NCBI GenBank assembly: GCA_027943245.1
Contig: JANDJZ010000084.1
Span: 1-63,321 of the forward strand
Reading direction: 5' to 3'
From: Acanthamoeba sp. SK_2022b
Taxonomy: Eukaryota; Discosea; Longamoebia; Acanthamoebidae
Length of the DNA: 63,321 nt
The notes below the pieces were generated by a model, which had not been told where the DNA came from, did not search any database, and was given only the letters and a program-made list of their open reading frames with translations. Positions 1-11,268 of the stretch are shown here, in pieces. The translations under genes and the position numbers were made by a program. Positions within the stretch are counted from its first letter, which is position 1, and each line of letters begins with the position of its first letter.

Positions 1-1382
1 ACCGGTTTGATGAGATAGACGGGCTCGGTTTCTTTGGGCTTCAGCATGTCGATCAAGGCGCCCATACCCCACTTTCGCTTCCAGCCGACGTCTTGGCCGC
101 TTTTGTCTCCGTCCGACGCGTAGCCGGCCGAGTCGGGCAGCAGATCTTGCAAGCTGTTGCGGCGAGGCTACACGAACCAATCACATGTAAGACCTTCCGT
201 CAGTCTACGCCTGGCGGGGCGACGAGTACCCGCGGCACAATCGGCGATGAGATCTTGCCGCTGTCGTGGAGGTGGTTCTCTCCCTCGCCGAAGCTCGATA
301 CTGGGCGTCACGTGAGCACGAAAGGCCGGACGATTAGCAACGAACCGCAGCCAACGTGTGCTTTTTTGTGCACGAGGCCCACAACAGCACAGGGAATCGA
401 GTGTGTGAAAGAGAGAGCGCGCGCACGTTTCGGGAGGTCACTGAAAGAGCTGCTCGGCGAGGCAGCGGGAGAGCCCACCTGCCGCCGACTGGGAAGTAGG
501 CCCCAGCCCCACGTCCAACGTGTGCCAGGCTGGACACGAGGAAGAGGACAATGAGCGTGCGTTCTCTGTAATGCGGTGAGGTGAGGGATGTCTGTTGTTA
601 TAACGTTACCTGCTCGGCTGCATCCGCAGCGGTGGCCACCGGTTGATGCTGGTCACCCGTGTGAGTCTCCCGAGATTGGTCGGTGGCGATCGTGGTCTGC
701 TCCAACAGCTCGGCGGCCGCAGCTGCCACGGGCAGGGCAGCGCCCGCAGACTCCTCGGCCATCTGTGACAGCGACAGCACGACCACTTCAAGTGTCAGCG
801 GACGCCAGGCGCGCTATCTGATCAAGGAAGCTCGATACCTCGATTGTCTCTTCGACTTGCTCTACTTCTGCTTCTTCCGCCTGAGCGTCGCTCTTGTTCT
901 TACGCTGCATGCAGTTGAACGTGAGGGACACGCAACACAGGCAGTAAAGCAGAACGAAGCCGAGAACGACAAGAAAAGACGGAACATAATAATGACAATA
1001 AAGAATAACCGGTGCAGTGACGACGCACCGGGTCAACTTCAAAGTAGGCCTCACCAGCCTCGCCCAAGCGCATCTTGATCTCTACGGGTTCTCCATTCAC
1101 CGCAATGTGGACCTAGATTCAGGAAGACGGCCGAGGGTGATTAGGAGGTAACAGACAAAGGAAATAAAAACATTTTGGGGCGATTTTAATCTTAAAATTT
1201 TAAATAAAAAAAGTGTAAGAGCAAAATGGCAGTACTATTTTCTCCTCCTCACGAAGAACCTGGCCGCGGCCAAACCGTATGTGGAAGGGAGTGGAGGCAT
1301 AGCTGCCATCTTCTTGCTGCACCACCAGAACATCAATAGAGCCTCTGCTGAAATCGAAGAAATCGCGAACACCAGACCACAT
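1..1382 (-). CDS. Lipin-like phosphatidate phosphatase, 5' part (runs off left edge)
   Basis: Exon 1 (1382-1236, 49 codons) starts at an ATG preceded closely by an in-frame stop. It reads [14 protein letters not shown], then [13 protein letters not shown], the signature of the lipin N-LIP domain. Exon 2 (1112-1029, 28 codons) continues with [20 protein letters not shown], also typical of N-LIP. Splice sites are canonical (GTACTG...CTAG, then GTGCGT). Below 1029 the strand is acidic and low in complexity, as lipin middle regions are, and those exon limits are unclear. At about 1-150 an open stretch ([20 protein letters not shown]) looks like another exon continuing past the edge. Lipins dephosphorylate phosphatidate to diacylglycerol with a C-terminal HAD domain, which is not in this window. 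The family call rests on N-LIP alone. Confidence 0.66.
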
Positions 1383-1790
1383 TTTGGCCGAGGTGTTGCG
1401 CTGATCGCCCTGCTGGAAGGCGGTGTAGTTGTTGGTGTGATGGTGCTACGATAGTGCGCAACCCTGTTGGGGGTTTGTAGATGCCACGTTGCGTCGAGGA
1501 AAAGTCATTTTCCTGCTCCGCAGCAAATAACAATTAAAAAAAAAGAAAAAAACTACAATTCCACTAACTGCCATTGGGCTCTAGCGACAGACAAATTACA
1601 GTAGGCTGTGCTCTGATCATTCGAGTACCTCCTCCCCTTCTTGATGTGCTTGGTGGCCGGATGTAGTGAGTTTTTTTACACAACGCAGTACAAAAATCGC
1701 TAAAGAAAGATGAACAAAAAAAATGAAAACGCAACGCTCGCGTTCTCTCACGCAACCTTTTTCATCTTCTTGTGACAGCCTGCGCGCACC
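1383..1790. other. Intergenic, divergent promoters
   Basis: About 400 bases between the divergent lipin-like and small membrane protein genes. It is AT-richer than the exons, with A-runs near 1536-1553 and 1716-1722. No coding signature is seen. Confidence 0.5.
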
Positions 1791-2099
1791 ATGTCCGGAA
1801 ACATGCAGCCTAAACGACCTCTTTGGAAGCGGGACTTTGACGAGCGACGCATCCACCAGGAAGTGGAATCGGTTCGGTTGCCCCCCCGCTGGCACAACTG
1901 GTGGCGGGCAGCGACGTGGATGTTTGTCGCTGGCGGAGCCTACGTCCTTCTCTTCCGCACATCGTGGGGCGATGATGATCATGCCTTCACCGCTATGCAG
2001 CGCCTCGGCACCAAGTGGGCATCACGATTTTTCAACGTGGATGATGAAGTGCCCCCCATTCCGGCGAATGACCCGTCGTCAACGCACAAGAAAGAATAA
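1791..2099 (+). CDS. Small single-pass membrane protein, unknown function
   Basis: Single-exon reading frame of 102 codons that starts ATGTCCGG and ends TAA just before the eS25 gene. The N-terminus is basic and polar (residues 1-37). One hydrophobic segment follows a Trp-rich approach (about residues 38-56, WWRAATWMFVAGGAYVLLF). The C-terminus is charged and hydrophilic and ends THKKE. This shape is common among small inner-membrane respiratory-chain or mitochondrial assembly proteins, but I recognise no family. It lies 400 bases from the divergent lipin-like gene. GC content and codon use match neighbouring exons, which supports it being real. A second ATG four codons in could also serve as the start. 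Confidence 0.55.
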   Translation: MSGNMQPKRPLWKRDFDERRIHQEVESVRLPPRWHNWWRAATWMFVAGGAYVLLFRTSWGDDDHAFTAMQRLGTKWASRFFNVDDEVPPIPANDPSSTHKKE

Positions 2100-2238
2100 A
2101 CACCAAAACGCAAAACTCGCGTCAAGGACGAGCAGGGGATAAGAAGAGGATTCAAAGACTGAGAGAGGAGAAACAAGTTTCACCAATCAGATGTATTGTT
2201 CCCAAACTCGACGTTCATACCATTGCGACCAAAATCAT

Positions 2239-2764
2239 TTAAGAAGAGCTAGTCCTGGTGTAGATGGTCTGAGCAGAGTGAGCGGAAACCTGGCGGATGA
2301 GACCCTTAGCCATGAGCTCGTTGATGGCGCGGCGGGCAAGGCTGCCGTTGATCTTCAGACGCTCGGAGATGACCGAGGGGGTGATCAGCTTGTAGGTGGG
2401 AACCTCCTTGAGGAGCTTCTCGTAGGTGGCCTGGTCGAAGAGGACCAAGTTGTTCAACTTCTCCTTCGTCTTACCCTTGGACCACTTCTGCTCACAGGCG
2501 AATGGAAAAAAGATGGTTAGGAAGGGGTACAACATTCGCGGGAGCACAAAGTGATTGTTTCGGCCAATACTAACCTTCTTCTTGCCCTTAGCCTTACCGG
2601 CCTTCTTGACGGCACCCTTGGAGGGCTGAGCCTGCTTGCCCTTGCCCTTGTCGCCCTTACCACCCTTACCACCAGCCTCTTTCTTCGGCTGTTATGTGGA
2701 TTCAGGGATTAGATCACGCGGCTGTGCGCGAAGAGAGGGGAGGGGGCAGGGGCAGGGGTACCAT
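2239..2764 (-). CDS. RPS25: 40S ribosomal protein eS25
   Basis: The conserved S25 body is in the last exon (2487-2239): [19 protein letters not shown], then [20 protein letters not shown] and the winged-helix end [10 protein letters not shown]. The middle exon (about 2693-2575) encodes the Lys/Gly-rich N-terminal extension and joins by a GTTAGT...CAG intron. The only fitting start is an ATG at 2764-2762 followed at once by a GTACCC donor, so exon 1 would consist of the start codon alone. A strong pyrimidine run lies just upstream (on the minus strand), as expected for ribosomal protein genes. eS25 is a small-subunit head protein used in some IRES initiation. The identification is firm; the one-codon first exon is inferred. 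Confidence 0.9.
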
Positions 2765-3139
2765 GCTGGCTACGCCTTCTGAGATAGGAGAGAGAAAGAA
2801 AGGACAGAGGTGCAGAAGACGCAAGAAAAGGCAGCATGTTGTCCACAAGAAATCACAGGCACTTGTCGCGGTGGGCCGCCACCTTAAAACGAAACTCCGT
2901 GAAGGCCCTGTCGTGGATGGGTAGCATCAACATCAAATTAGGCAGCGATGCAGGCGTGCCCACCGTGTCGTTTCCCCTCCAACAGACGAACCTCCAATCA
3001 CCAAGTGAGATCATGTGCACCCACAGGCTGCTCACATGCCCCCAAACCACCAAGAGGGAGAAGAGATGGAAATGGGACGCGAATTGGGTTGCGGAAAGGT
3101 TTATGGGACAAAGGTTGCGAAATCACAACACTTAGCCGC

Positions 3140-3889
3140 TTAGTACTTCTCCTCAATCATGCCGTCCTTCCACATGAAGAAGTAAGGGGTCTGGCCGTCC
3201 TCGGAGTACCTGCTGAGCACAATCATGCCGTTGTCGATGTCCATCTTCTCACCCTGGTAGAAGGTGTACTCGTCGAAGTCGGCGATGACCTTCTTGACGA
3301 AGCCCTGGGCGCCCTTCTTGAAAGAAGGCACGCGCGAGGGGTTCTCAGCCTCGAGCTTCTTGAGCAGGCGGGCCATGTAGTCCTTGATGTGGGTCATGTA
3401 CGACTTCTTGGTGAAGTCGGTGGCGACGAGCTTGTGAGCATCGACGAGGTTGTTCACGGTCACGGAGGTCGAATCATAGGTCTCCTCACCACCACCGTCG
3501 CCCGCCATGTCGTAGTTGCCCTCAGTCCTAGTGATGAGCTGTCACGGTAAAAGGAGACAAGCTCAACTTTAGTCCATCTGCCCTCGATCGTCGTGATTGT
3601 AGAGCAACGCGAATCGCTGACAATTTGCATAAGGGCAGCAAGTTGCTTACCTTAGTGGTGAACTTGTAGATGACATCATCCTCAAGCTCCACGGGGTAGA
3701 CATCAGAGGCAAGCTCGTCCTCTACACGTACAACACGTAATCAGAAAGGTGCATAGCGCAAATCTCCGTAACTAGCAGCACGATGGACGATCAATCACAC
3801 AAAAATCAAGCATAATCGAAACACAACGCTTTGTTTAGGCGGCGTGCAGACATTAATGTACCAGTGAAAATGTCCTTGAAGATCTTCAT
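3140..3889 (-). CDS. TPT1: Translationally controlled tumour protein (TCTP)
   Basis: Three exons: 3889-3862 (28 nt), 3721-3651 (71 nt) and 3538-3140 (399 nt), giving 165 residues, close to the usual 165-172. The N-terminus MKIFKDIFTEDELASDVYP matches the TCTP start. RTEGNYD in exon 3 corresponds to the family's RTEGN segment. The end (GQTPYFFMWKDGMIEEKY) matches the TCTP C-terminus. TCTP is a conserved, abundant cytosolic protein linked to growth control, calcium and tubulin binding. Its neighbour eS25 is on the same strand, but nothing shows joint transcription. All splice sites are GT-AG and the phases close exactly. Confidence 0.93.
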
Positions 3890-4107
3890 GATGCAGTGCT
3901 TGGGGCGGGAACAACGGTGTGTACGGGTCGGAAAAGAGACAAGAAACCGCAGCCGCTCGCGAACAAAGAAATAAGTCTGAAACCTCTACTAACAACTCCG
4001 ATTGGCCTGGCAGGAAAATTCAGAAGCAACGGAGTTACGATTTCCTTTCGATTTCTTACCACCTTCTCAAAAAGAAATGAAAATTTCTCCAAGGCAAAGT
4101 GGTGAGA

Positions 4108-5145
4108 ATGTCGAACAAGGGCGCGGGACCGGTGCGCCGCAAGAAGGGCGAGGAAGAGCCCAAAAAATCAAGAGTAATCAACAAAAAATCGGCACTAAAA
4201 TTAGGTAAAGATTATTCTACTGAGGGGCGAACAACAACAACAACAACAAGAAGTCCTCTCTTACACTGTTCTTTTTCGCTCTTTAGGTGCCACCAATCTG
4301 CCTGGTGAGCGAGATGCTCCACTGCCAGATGACGGTTATGTTGTCTTTCGTCTCAAGACCGTGGTGCTTTCCTTCCTTTGCATTAGGTGCCCCGCCCATC
4401 TTCCCCAGAGTTGTTCTGCACGGCTCCAGCTAAGGCGTGTCGTAACTGCGCCGCCTTTCCTCCAAGGCTGCTGGGTGCTGTTGTGAACAACGTGTCCGAT
4501 TGCGACGAGACCTTCAACTACTGGGAACCCTCCCATTACATGCTCTACGGATGGGGCTTCCAGACTTGGGAGTACAGGTACACTGTGTTCGCGAAGCCTC
4601 GCTCAGCGCCCTCTCGCGGCCCACCCACAACGACGCGGTGATTTTTGGTGCACAGTCCCGAGTTTGCGTTGCGTCCCTACGCCTACGCTGGCATTCACGC
4701 TGCGCTCGGCAAGGTCTTCACCCTGCTGGGGTTCGCCGACAAGGTGACTCTCCCGCCTCCTTGTCACCCGTCTTCATCGATCAGATTTCGCTCTGGTAGG
4801 CACCTCAGCGGCTCACCCCCCCCCCCCCAATGGCCTTGCTTGCCCACTTCAGATTTCCGTGTTCATCATGATCCGGTGTGCGCTCGGCGCTTTTTGCGCC
4901 TATTCCGAGGCCGTCTTCTACCGAGGAGTCACCAAGAAGTTTGGTGGAAGGTCTCTTTCTCTCTTTCTCGCATACACACGTATGCGCACAGTGACGGGTT
5001 CAATGCCGGAGGAACTCACTCGCGACTTTGCCTTTCCTCCCTTCTGCCAGGGTTGGCCTCTTCACTTTTGTGTTCCTGCTGTTCTCTGCCGGCATGTTTC
5101 ACGCTTCCACCTCCAATCTGCCGTCTTCGCTCTCCATGTACGGAG
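4108..5145 (+). pseudogene. ALG9: ALG9-type alpha-1,2-mannosyltransferase, 5' third only
   Basis: GT22-family signature SDCDETFNYWEPSHYMLYG is followed by GFQTWEY. Later exons read SPEFALRPYAYAGIHAALGK (from about 4655), ISVFIMIRCALGAFCAYSEA (from 4853) and VGLFTFVFLLFSAGMFHAS (from 5050), ending near PSSLSMYG at 5145. This matches the order of ALG9, the ER lumen-facing enzyme that adds mannoses to the dolichol-linked N-glycan precursor. ALG9 proteins run near 600 residues; only about the first 200 are here. Directly after the last exon come (GT)n tracts and retroelement remains, and no further ALG9 exon is visible before the next gene. The gene is therefore broken here, or its remainder lies elsewhere. 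The exon between 4205 and 4480 is uncertain. Confidence 0.72.
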
Positions 5146-5219
5146 GTGAAGCTCCCTCCCTCAATTCCAGTCCAAACTCTCCCTCAATGTATGTGTGTGA
5201 GTGGTGTATGTGTATGAGG

Positions 5220-5500
<281 letters not shown>

Positions 5501-5879
5501 AATCAGCGCAATCAGTTTCTATCTCAGGAAGTGGTTGACTCTCAGACTTCTTCTCAACTCTAGTTTTTTTCAGCTCCACCTCACCGCTTGAACTCAAACC
5601 CAAACTCAACAAAGATGGCTGGTCTTCTCTTTGGCTACAAACTGGCTTACCAAAGGACTCAGTTTCTGAGTCTCTGTCCTGGCTCTCAGCACTCCTCTTG
5701 CACTTGCCTGAAGCTTTCAAACCAGGCTTAGGAGAACAGGCAGGGAACTTGAGGCAGGTGGCACTGAGCGACACTCAACTTGACCAATTCCTTGGCACAC
5801 TCTGCATGAGCCTCACAAATTAGTACTCCAGAATACATTTCAAGTGTATGATTGCACCACTCCAATTCTTCTCCCACAC

Positions 5880-6560
5880 AAAGATAAGATCTCTATAACA
5901 ACATCAAGAGGAGAACCTCCACTGCATGGAGATGAATTACCTGATAGCTGGAACGAAGCAGCAATCACACAAAGAAGGAGACAAGGCACCCTGGTAACTA
6001 TAGGCCATCACACTACTACAGGTACAATATAAACTCTACACCAACATCCTAACAATCACACTCCAAAGCCTTCAATGATACGACCCTGAGCAAGCTGCAA
6101 AGTGGGTTCAGGCCAGGACACTCCATGCATCAGAGCCCTAACAGACGCCGTAGAAGACAGTCCACAACATAAAAGGGAGATACACCCAGCATACATAGAC
6201 TTAAGCAAACCCTATGATTGTGTCTCACACGAGGCACTGCTCAAAGTACTGGCGCTCCACGGGGTAAACAACAACTTTGTCAAAGCTGTCACCAACATAT
6301 ACAGACACAGCACAGTACAGCTAAAAATCAACAACAGCCTCACCCAAAAAATCCCATACTCCAAAGGAGTCCGACAAGGCGATGGCCTCTCACCACTCCT
6401 CTTCATCATCTGCCTCAATTCACATATCAAATAGATAGAAAATGACCACACAGCAGGATACACCTTCACCAACCAGCTCAAACTAGCCCTACCGGCATAC
6501 TGTGATAGTACTGCTAGGCCATAACAAAACTGACATAGATCCCACCTTTAACAAACTGAT
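5880..6560 (+). pseudogene. Decayed non-LTR (LINE) reverse transcriptase fragment
   Basis: The best-preserved block (about 6180-6430) reads AYIDLSKPYDCVSHEALLKV and, later, GVRQGDGLSPLLFIICLNSH. These are reverse transcriptase motifs of LINE-type elements (the IDLSKAFDxVSHExLL and RQGDxxSPLLF blocks). Upstream, stops and frame changes interrupt a region equivalent to the NYRPITLL...QSGFRPGHS block (about 6000-6130). Downstream, the catalytic YxDD box appears as LPAYCDSTA near 6490, with the second Asp replaced by Ser. No endonuclease domain or poly-A tail is recognised. It is a dead remnant. Confidence 0.78.
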
Positions 6561-7604
6561 ATGATCACCACAACCTACAGATCAATACCAATAAATCAGG
6601 ATACACCACCAACGCCACCAACCAGGCGTATAACCTCAAATACCACAACGACTACATCAGTAAAATAGGTCCAAACCAAAGAGAAGAAGGCCCTTCTTGA
6701 GGCAAGGAATGCAGAAAAGAAAGAGATAAGTGCCTGTTCTGACCACTTCCTTCCAGTTAACAGACCTCATCACTTGCATGTTGTCAACATGCCTGGCAAG
6801 AAACAACCAGTACAACTTGTACCTTTCTTCTTTCTCTTCTTCACCTCATTACTTCTTATCAAGATCCTGTTCTCCCACATTCTAACATTCCCTTTCTATT
6901 TTCCTTGCTCTCCATCTACATGCACAATATTGCCCTTCACAACATGGACATTCCTCTCAACACTGAGGATGCTGCGCAGCGCCTTTCCAAGGACCACAGC
7001 ATTGGAATCTAAATCACCCCTTCTGCAGTCAACCTTGCTGCATCCATCTTTGCACTCTCATCCTCCCTCACTCTTTGCCATCAGCAACCCCTCACCTTCC
7101 ACTACTCAACTGTTCACTACTCTGATGCTTGTCCTGGACAAATTGGCTTCTTTGTTCTTCTGTTCCGCCACTCCAGCTGCCCTTTTTTATGGACCATCTG
7201 GAAACCTTATCCCTCAGGTCCCTCTTCATCTTCACCTTTCCCAGCACCTGCATGCTACCTTGGCCACATCGCCATCCCTCCAGTCAGGTGGGAGGGCAGT
7301 CGCCATCCCTGCTGCTCTGAGCACTCTCTCAGACAACAAAATCCTCCTCCATCCTCCTTCTACCTTTACCTCACCAGCATCACTTTCCCCCACAACTGAG
7401 TCCTACATTCACACCATCTACAATGCCAACCCCACTACAGCATGATCTCCCTCTTGCCCTCACCAACTTCTACTAGTACCTTCTGCCCTTCACCCACTGA
7501 GCTCCAGGTTTTGAGTACCCAGGCAAGGACTATGCCACCTGGGCTATATATATGCACTTCCTCACCCACAGCATGGGTGACACTGGCCTTGGGAGCCTCA
7601 TCTC
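6561..7604. other. Non-genic stretch between LINE remnant and copia element
   Basis: AT-richer than the gene regions, with C/T-rich simple sequence. A 223-codon open frame at 6774-7445 is Ser/Thr/Pro/Leu-rich and matches nothing I know. It follows from pyrimidine-rich composition and is not called as a gene. Confidence 0.5.
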
Positions 7605-7830
7605 TGTTGTGATGTACGCTTTGTGGTGAAGAGTAAAGTGTGAAGTGAGAGAGAACAGGGGTTCTCTCTGGTTTTATTACTGCTGAATATATTGTTGTAG
7701 ACAGTTGTACTACAACATAACTCCTAAACTTAAGGCATGCCTTAATGTGCTATGAGCTCATTAAGTCCTACCTCATTTGGTGTTCCAGAGTGACTGTTGA
7801 TCTGAGTACCTTATTAGGTAACTCACAACA
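7605..7830 (-). repeat. 3' LTR of copia element
   Basis: 226 bp, begins TGTTGTGA and ends CACAACA on the plus strand. Matches 11269-11491 throughout, apart from a 4-base GAGA insertion, a one-base T deletion and a few substitutions. The polypurine tract lies just inside. Confidence 0.95.
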
Positions 7831-7840
7831 CGCCCCTTAA
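7831..7840 (-). other. Polypurine tract
   Basis: Minus-strand TTAAGGGGCG abuts the 3' LTR, the position from which plus-strand DNA synthesis would start. It is short but correctly placed. Confidence 0.65.
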
Positions 7841-8093
7841 CAGTATCAGGAACACCTTACAAGATTTAGCTCAACACACAAGTCATTCACACATGTCCTC
7901 TACCAAGGGCCTTTATGAGCATGTCAGCCGGCATGATGGCCATGGGCATGTGGTGGAGGCTATAATTGTCTTGTTGGCTAGGTTCTCATGTACCAGCTTG
8001 ATGCCATAGTGCTTCAATCATTGATGATGCTTGCCATGAGGTCACAATCGTCAGCACACTCTTGTTGTCACAGTAGATCGGCATTCAACTCAC

Positions 8094-10395
8094 TCAATCA
8101 AGTCCTAAGTCATCGTAGAAGTGGCCAAGGAAGATTGCATGCTTGATGGCTTCAGCCAGCACATTGAGTTCAGCCTCAGCAGTCAACGTAGCTATGCAGG
8201 ATTGGTTCTTCACTCTCCAGTAGACCAGGCCACCTGCAATCATGTAGAGGATACTGGACATTGACTTGCATGTAGTCTTGTCTCTGGCCCAGTCCACATC
8301 TGAGAAGCCTCTGATTAAATGTTTAACTGCAGCCCAGTGTTCCCCCCCATAGGCATTCAGATGCCTACTGAGGACGCATGTCATGTACACAATGTCCAGT
8401 TGTGAGGCCAGGGCAATATAGTTGAGCCGCCCTACAGCCTATCAATATGGGAAACCAACAAACTCCAGCAGTGTCTTCTCAAGTGTGGGAAGCTGGAGGC
8501 CAGGCTCCATGGGCATGCCAAATTGGCTTTGAAGTCACAAATCCAAAGTCTGATGATCTTCCTTCTGGCAGGTGGAGGTACCAGTTCAAATGTACTGTTT
8601 GTTATTATTGTGTGGTACTTGTCATGCATGGCGGCTTTCCAGTCCTTGGTGTGTGGTGAGTTGATGGCTTTGGCATATGTTGATGGGATCTTGATGCTGC
8701 TATCATCCTGGTATGGCTTTTCTTCTCTTGCTATGCAGGTGTGAAACTCTTGAGAGTAGAGTTTGGGTGCTGTCCTTGTGTGTGTTGGTGGTTTCTTGGG
8801 TGTGGGATGCATTCTGTTGTGCCACGGTATTGGCATGGGTTTCTTCTTGCTGGTTGTCTCGTGTCCTCCATTGTCCAGCTCTTCATCTGATGGGGTTGCA
8901 TCCTCTGTGTGGCTGGGGTCGCTGGTCTCTTCTACCTTGCTGGCTGGTTTGTTTTCCTGGTTGTTGGCTTCCTCTTTGATGGGTCCTTGATGCAGGGTGA
9001 CCAGTTCAGGTTTGTTGTGGCGAATTTCTGCCCTGGTTGTGGGTGGCAATGGCGGTGGTACAGTGAGTGCTAGGTCCACGTCTGGATCTTGTATGTTGAT
9101 AGGCTCCTTGCTGGGGCCTTCTGGAACGTTAAATATCACATCTCTCGTCTCTAATGCTTTATTTTTGATCAGGATTCGGTGGTGTGAGGTGTCTGCTTGT
9201 GCTGGGCTGAGGTAGATTCTGAGGCGTGTTAGGTCTGCCAGCTTGCTTCTGCCTACTGGGTTGGTGAGCACCTCAACATGCTGGCTGAACCTGTGTAGAT
9301 GACTGATGTCTACATGTGGTTTGCTCTTGTTGGACCACTGGCTGAGTGGGGTGTCAAAGCTGTTGGCCATTGCTGGTAGTTGGTTATTGATTGCGCAGGC
9401 CGTGAGTGTGGCTTCTCCCCAGTACTTCAGTGGCATGTCTGCGTCTTGAAGCATACATCTGACCATCTCTAGTAGTGTGTGGTTGAAGTGTTCTGCCACT
9501 CTGTTGTGCTTGGGCGTGTGTGCTGGTGTCCTCTTGTGTGTGATCCTTTTCTTGACTAGGTAGTGTTGAACTGCAGCACTTGTGTATTCGCCTCCTTGGT
9601 CACTCTGTAGCACTCTGCATCATTGATTGATGCCTGTTGACTTGAGAAAGTGTCTGATTGACTTGCTGACCTCGCTCCTGTGTTGGATGAGGTAGATCAT
9701 TGCATACTGACTGTAGTCATTGATGAATTACATGTAGTACTGCTTTCCTGATGGTGTGTCCACTGGTAGTGGTCCACACATGTCTGTGCACCTGCTTGAG
9801 GGGTCTGGTTGCTCTTGGGGCTGGTCTGTTGTGGATGTCTGGCTGTGTTGCTTTTGCTTGAATGCACACATCGCATGGTGAGAGTGTGCCTCCAGCATGT
9901 GCCAGTCTGAGGGACTTGATTAGGGCATGTAGTTGCGTCTTGCCTACATGTCTGTTGTGGTGGTGGAGCTGGTTGAGTGAGTAGTTTTTTCTGGACAACA
10001 TTCACTTGAGGCTGTGTTGGCTGGATTGGCTTGATTGGTAGCGCCAGCATGCCCCCTTGTAGTGTTGCCTGGAGCACCTTTTGACCCTTGTGGTTGAACA
10101 TGCTGCCTCCTGAGTGGTTGATCTGTACCTTGTTTCCTCTGGCTGTCACCTTGGCTGTGGAGATGAGGTTCTTTGCAAGTCCTGGCATGTACAGTACTCT
10201 TGCAAACGTCACTGTCTCCTTGACTCCATCCACCTGCACATTTGCATGTATGACTCTGAGCCCTTTGATCTTACACTCAAAGTTGTCGCTGAGCAGTTGG
10301 CTCTGCCCTTTGGTCTTGAGACTGACGTAGTTGTGTAACCAGTCCTTCCTGCACATAATGTGTGCAGTTGCTCTGGAGTCCAAATACCAGTGGTC
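8094..10395 (-). pseudogene. Copia Pol remnant: protease, integrase, partial RT, RNase H
   Basis: Starting in frame after the Gag stop: protease HWYLDSRATAHI (active-site DSG changed to DSR). Then a frameshift, and the GAG-pre-integrase zinc site (HHHNRHV...SPCDVC). The integrase core follows (SDQGGEYTSAAVQHYLVKKR, with NRVAEHFNHTLLEM), preceded by a stop near 9620. A hydrophilic linker leads to NSTFELVPPPARRK, the start of the reverse transcriptase. After about 8430 the sequence jumps to the RNase H region (GFSDVDWARDKTTCKSMSS and LTAEAELNVLAEAIKHAIFL). The YVDD catalytic core of the polymerase is absent. It is non-functional as it stands. Confidence 0.88.
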
Positions 10396-11247
10396 TTAGG
10401 ACTCTGTGATGGCTAGTACTTGCTTGGTTGCTGAGAGAATGGTCTCTTCTCTTGCTCTGATGCTTTGCTGGCTGCTTCCCTTGCCATCTCTGGGCTTCCT
10501 GCCCTTGAGCTTGGGACAGTTGCATCTTCTATGCCTGACCTCACTGCACTTGAAGCACTTACCAGTAAACTTTCTGGGTTTGCCATTGTTGGACTTTGTG
10601 TCAGAGTTTCGCTCCTGTTGTCCTTGTGGTGCTTGGATGATGTTAATGGACTTGTGTGTTGTGGTCTTTGCAATGTGGGTGGCCTTGTGCTGGAATAGTA
10701 GCTGCTTGGCCTCTCTGTAGTTCATTTCTCTTGCGCTCTTGATGATGGTCTGCACAGACTTGTACTCCTCCAGGAGTCCATTGAGCATGATTGTGAGTGC
10801 CAGGTTCTTGTTGACCTTGTAGTCCTGACCTGCCAGGTCCTTCATGGCCTTGTCTAGCCGCCTGAAGTATGTGTCCAAGGTCTCTCCAGGCTTGTATTGC
10901 ATCCTCAAGTAGCACTTGAGGTAGAGCATGTGGTACCCCATAGTCTTTGGTGTGAGTTGCTTGTTGAGTGCCTTTAGCATCTCCCTTGGGTCCTTGAGGT
11001 GTGAGCATATTGACCTGAACTGTGTATCCAGACACAAAATGATAAAGCCAGCTGCCTGCTGCATTCTCATTTGTCTGTTGTTGTCTCTGTTGTTGGCCTT
11101 CTCCTTGCCTGCGCCTCTGGGCTGGTTGATGAATGCAATGTCCCACAGGTTCTGTGAGAGCAAGATGAACTCAAGCTCCTTGTGCCAGGTGCTGTACTTG
11201 GTGACTGATTGGAATACATATCTCTTGGTGACTTTGTAGTTACTCAT
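10396..11247 (-). CDS. Copia-type Gag, 283 aa
   Basis: The frame starts at an ATG only 9 bases after the primer site and ends TAA at 10396. The central region resembles copia Gag (the UBN2/retrotran_gag fold, with MLKALNKQL and later LDTYFRRLDKAMKDLAG). Near the C-terminus is a zinc knuckle, CFKCSEVRHRRCNC, with CX2CX4HX4C spacing, followed by a basic stretch (KLKGRKPRDGK) for RNA binding. The protein packages the element RNA in a virus-like particle. The frame is intact. The stop is followed in the same frame by the protease region, so a Gag-Pol protein would need stop readthrough or the stop is a recent mutation. Confidence 0.88.
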   Translation of the reverse strand: MSNYKVTKRYVFQSVTKYSTWHKELEFILLSQNLWDIAFINQPRGAGKEKANNRDNNRQMRMQQAAGFIILCLDTQFRSICSHLKDPREMLKALNKQLTPKTMGYHMLYLKCYLRMQYKPGETLDTYFRRLDKAMKDLAGQDYKVNKNLALTIMLNGLLEEYKSVQTIIKSAREMNYREAKQLLFQHKATHIAKTTTHKSINIIQAPQGQQERNSDTKSNNGKPRKFTGKCFKCSEVRHRRCNCPKLKGRKPRDGKGSSQQSIRAREETILSATKQVLAITES

Positions 11248-11255
11248 TGTGAGTG

Positions 11256-11268
11256 TGGGCCCATAACC
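11256..11268 (-). promoter_or_regulatory. Primer-binding site, initiator-tRNA-Met anticodon-arm type
   Basis: Read on the minus strand right after the 5' LTR: GGTTATGGGCCCA. This is complementary to the anticodon arm of eukaryotic initiator tRNA-Met (UGGGCCCAUAACC), not to a tRNA 3' end. Drosophila copia primes from such an internal, cleaved half-tRNA. The match is direct; use of a half-tRNA is inferred. Confidence 0.82.

Noticed and set aside
6774..7445. 223-codon open frame, Ser/Thr/Pro/Leu-rich
   Set aside because: No start context, family, or splice evidence; the pyrimidine-rich strand makes such frames by chance.
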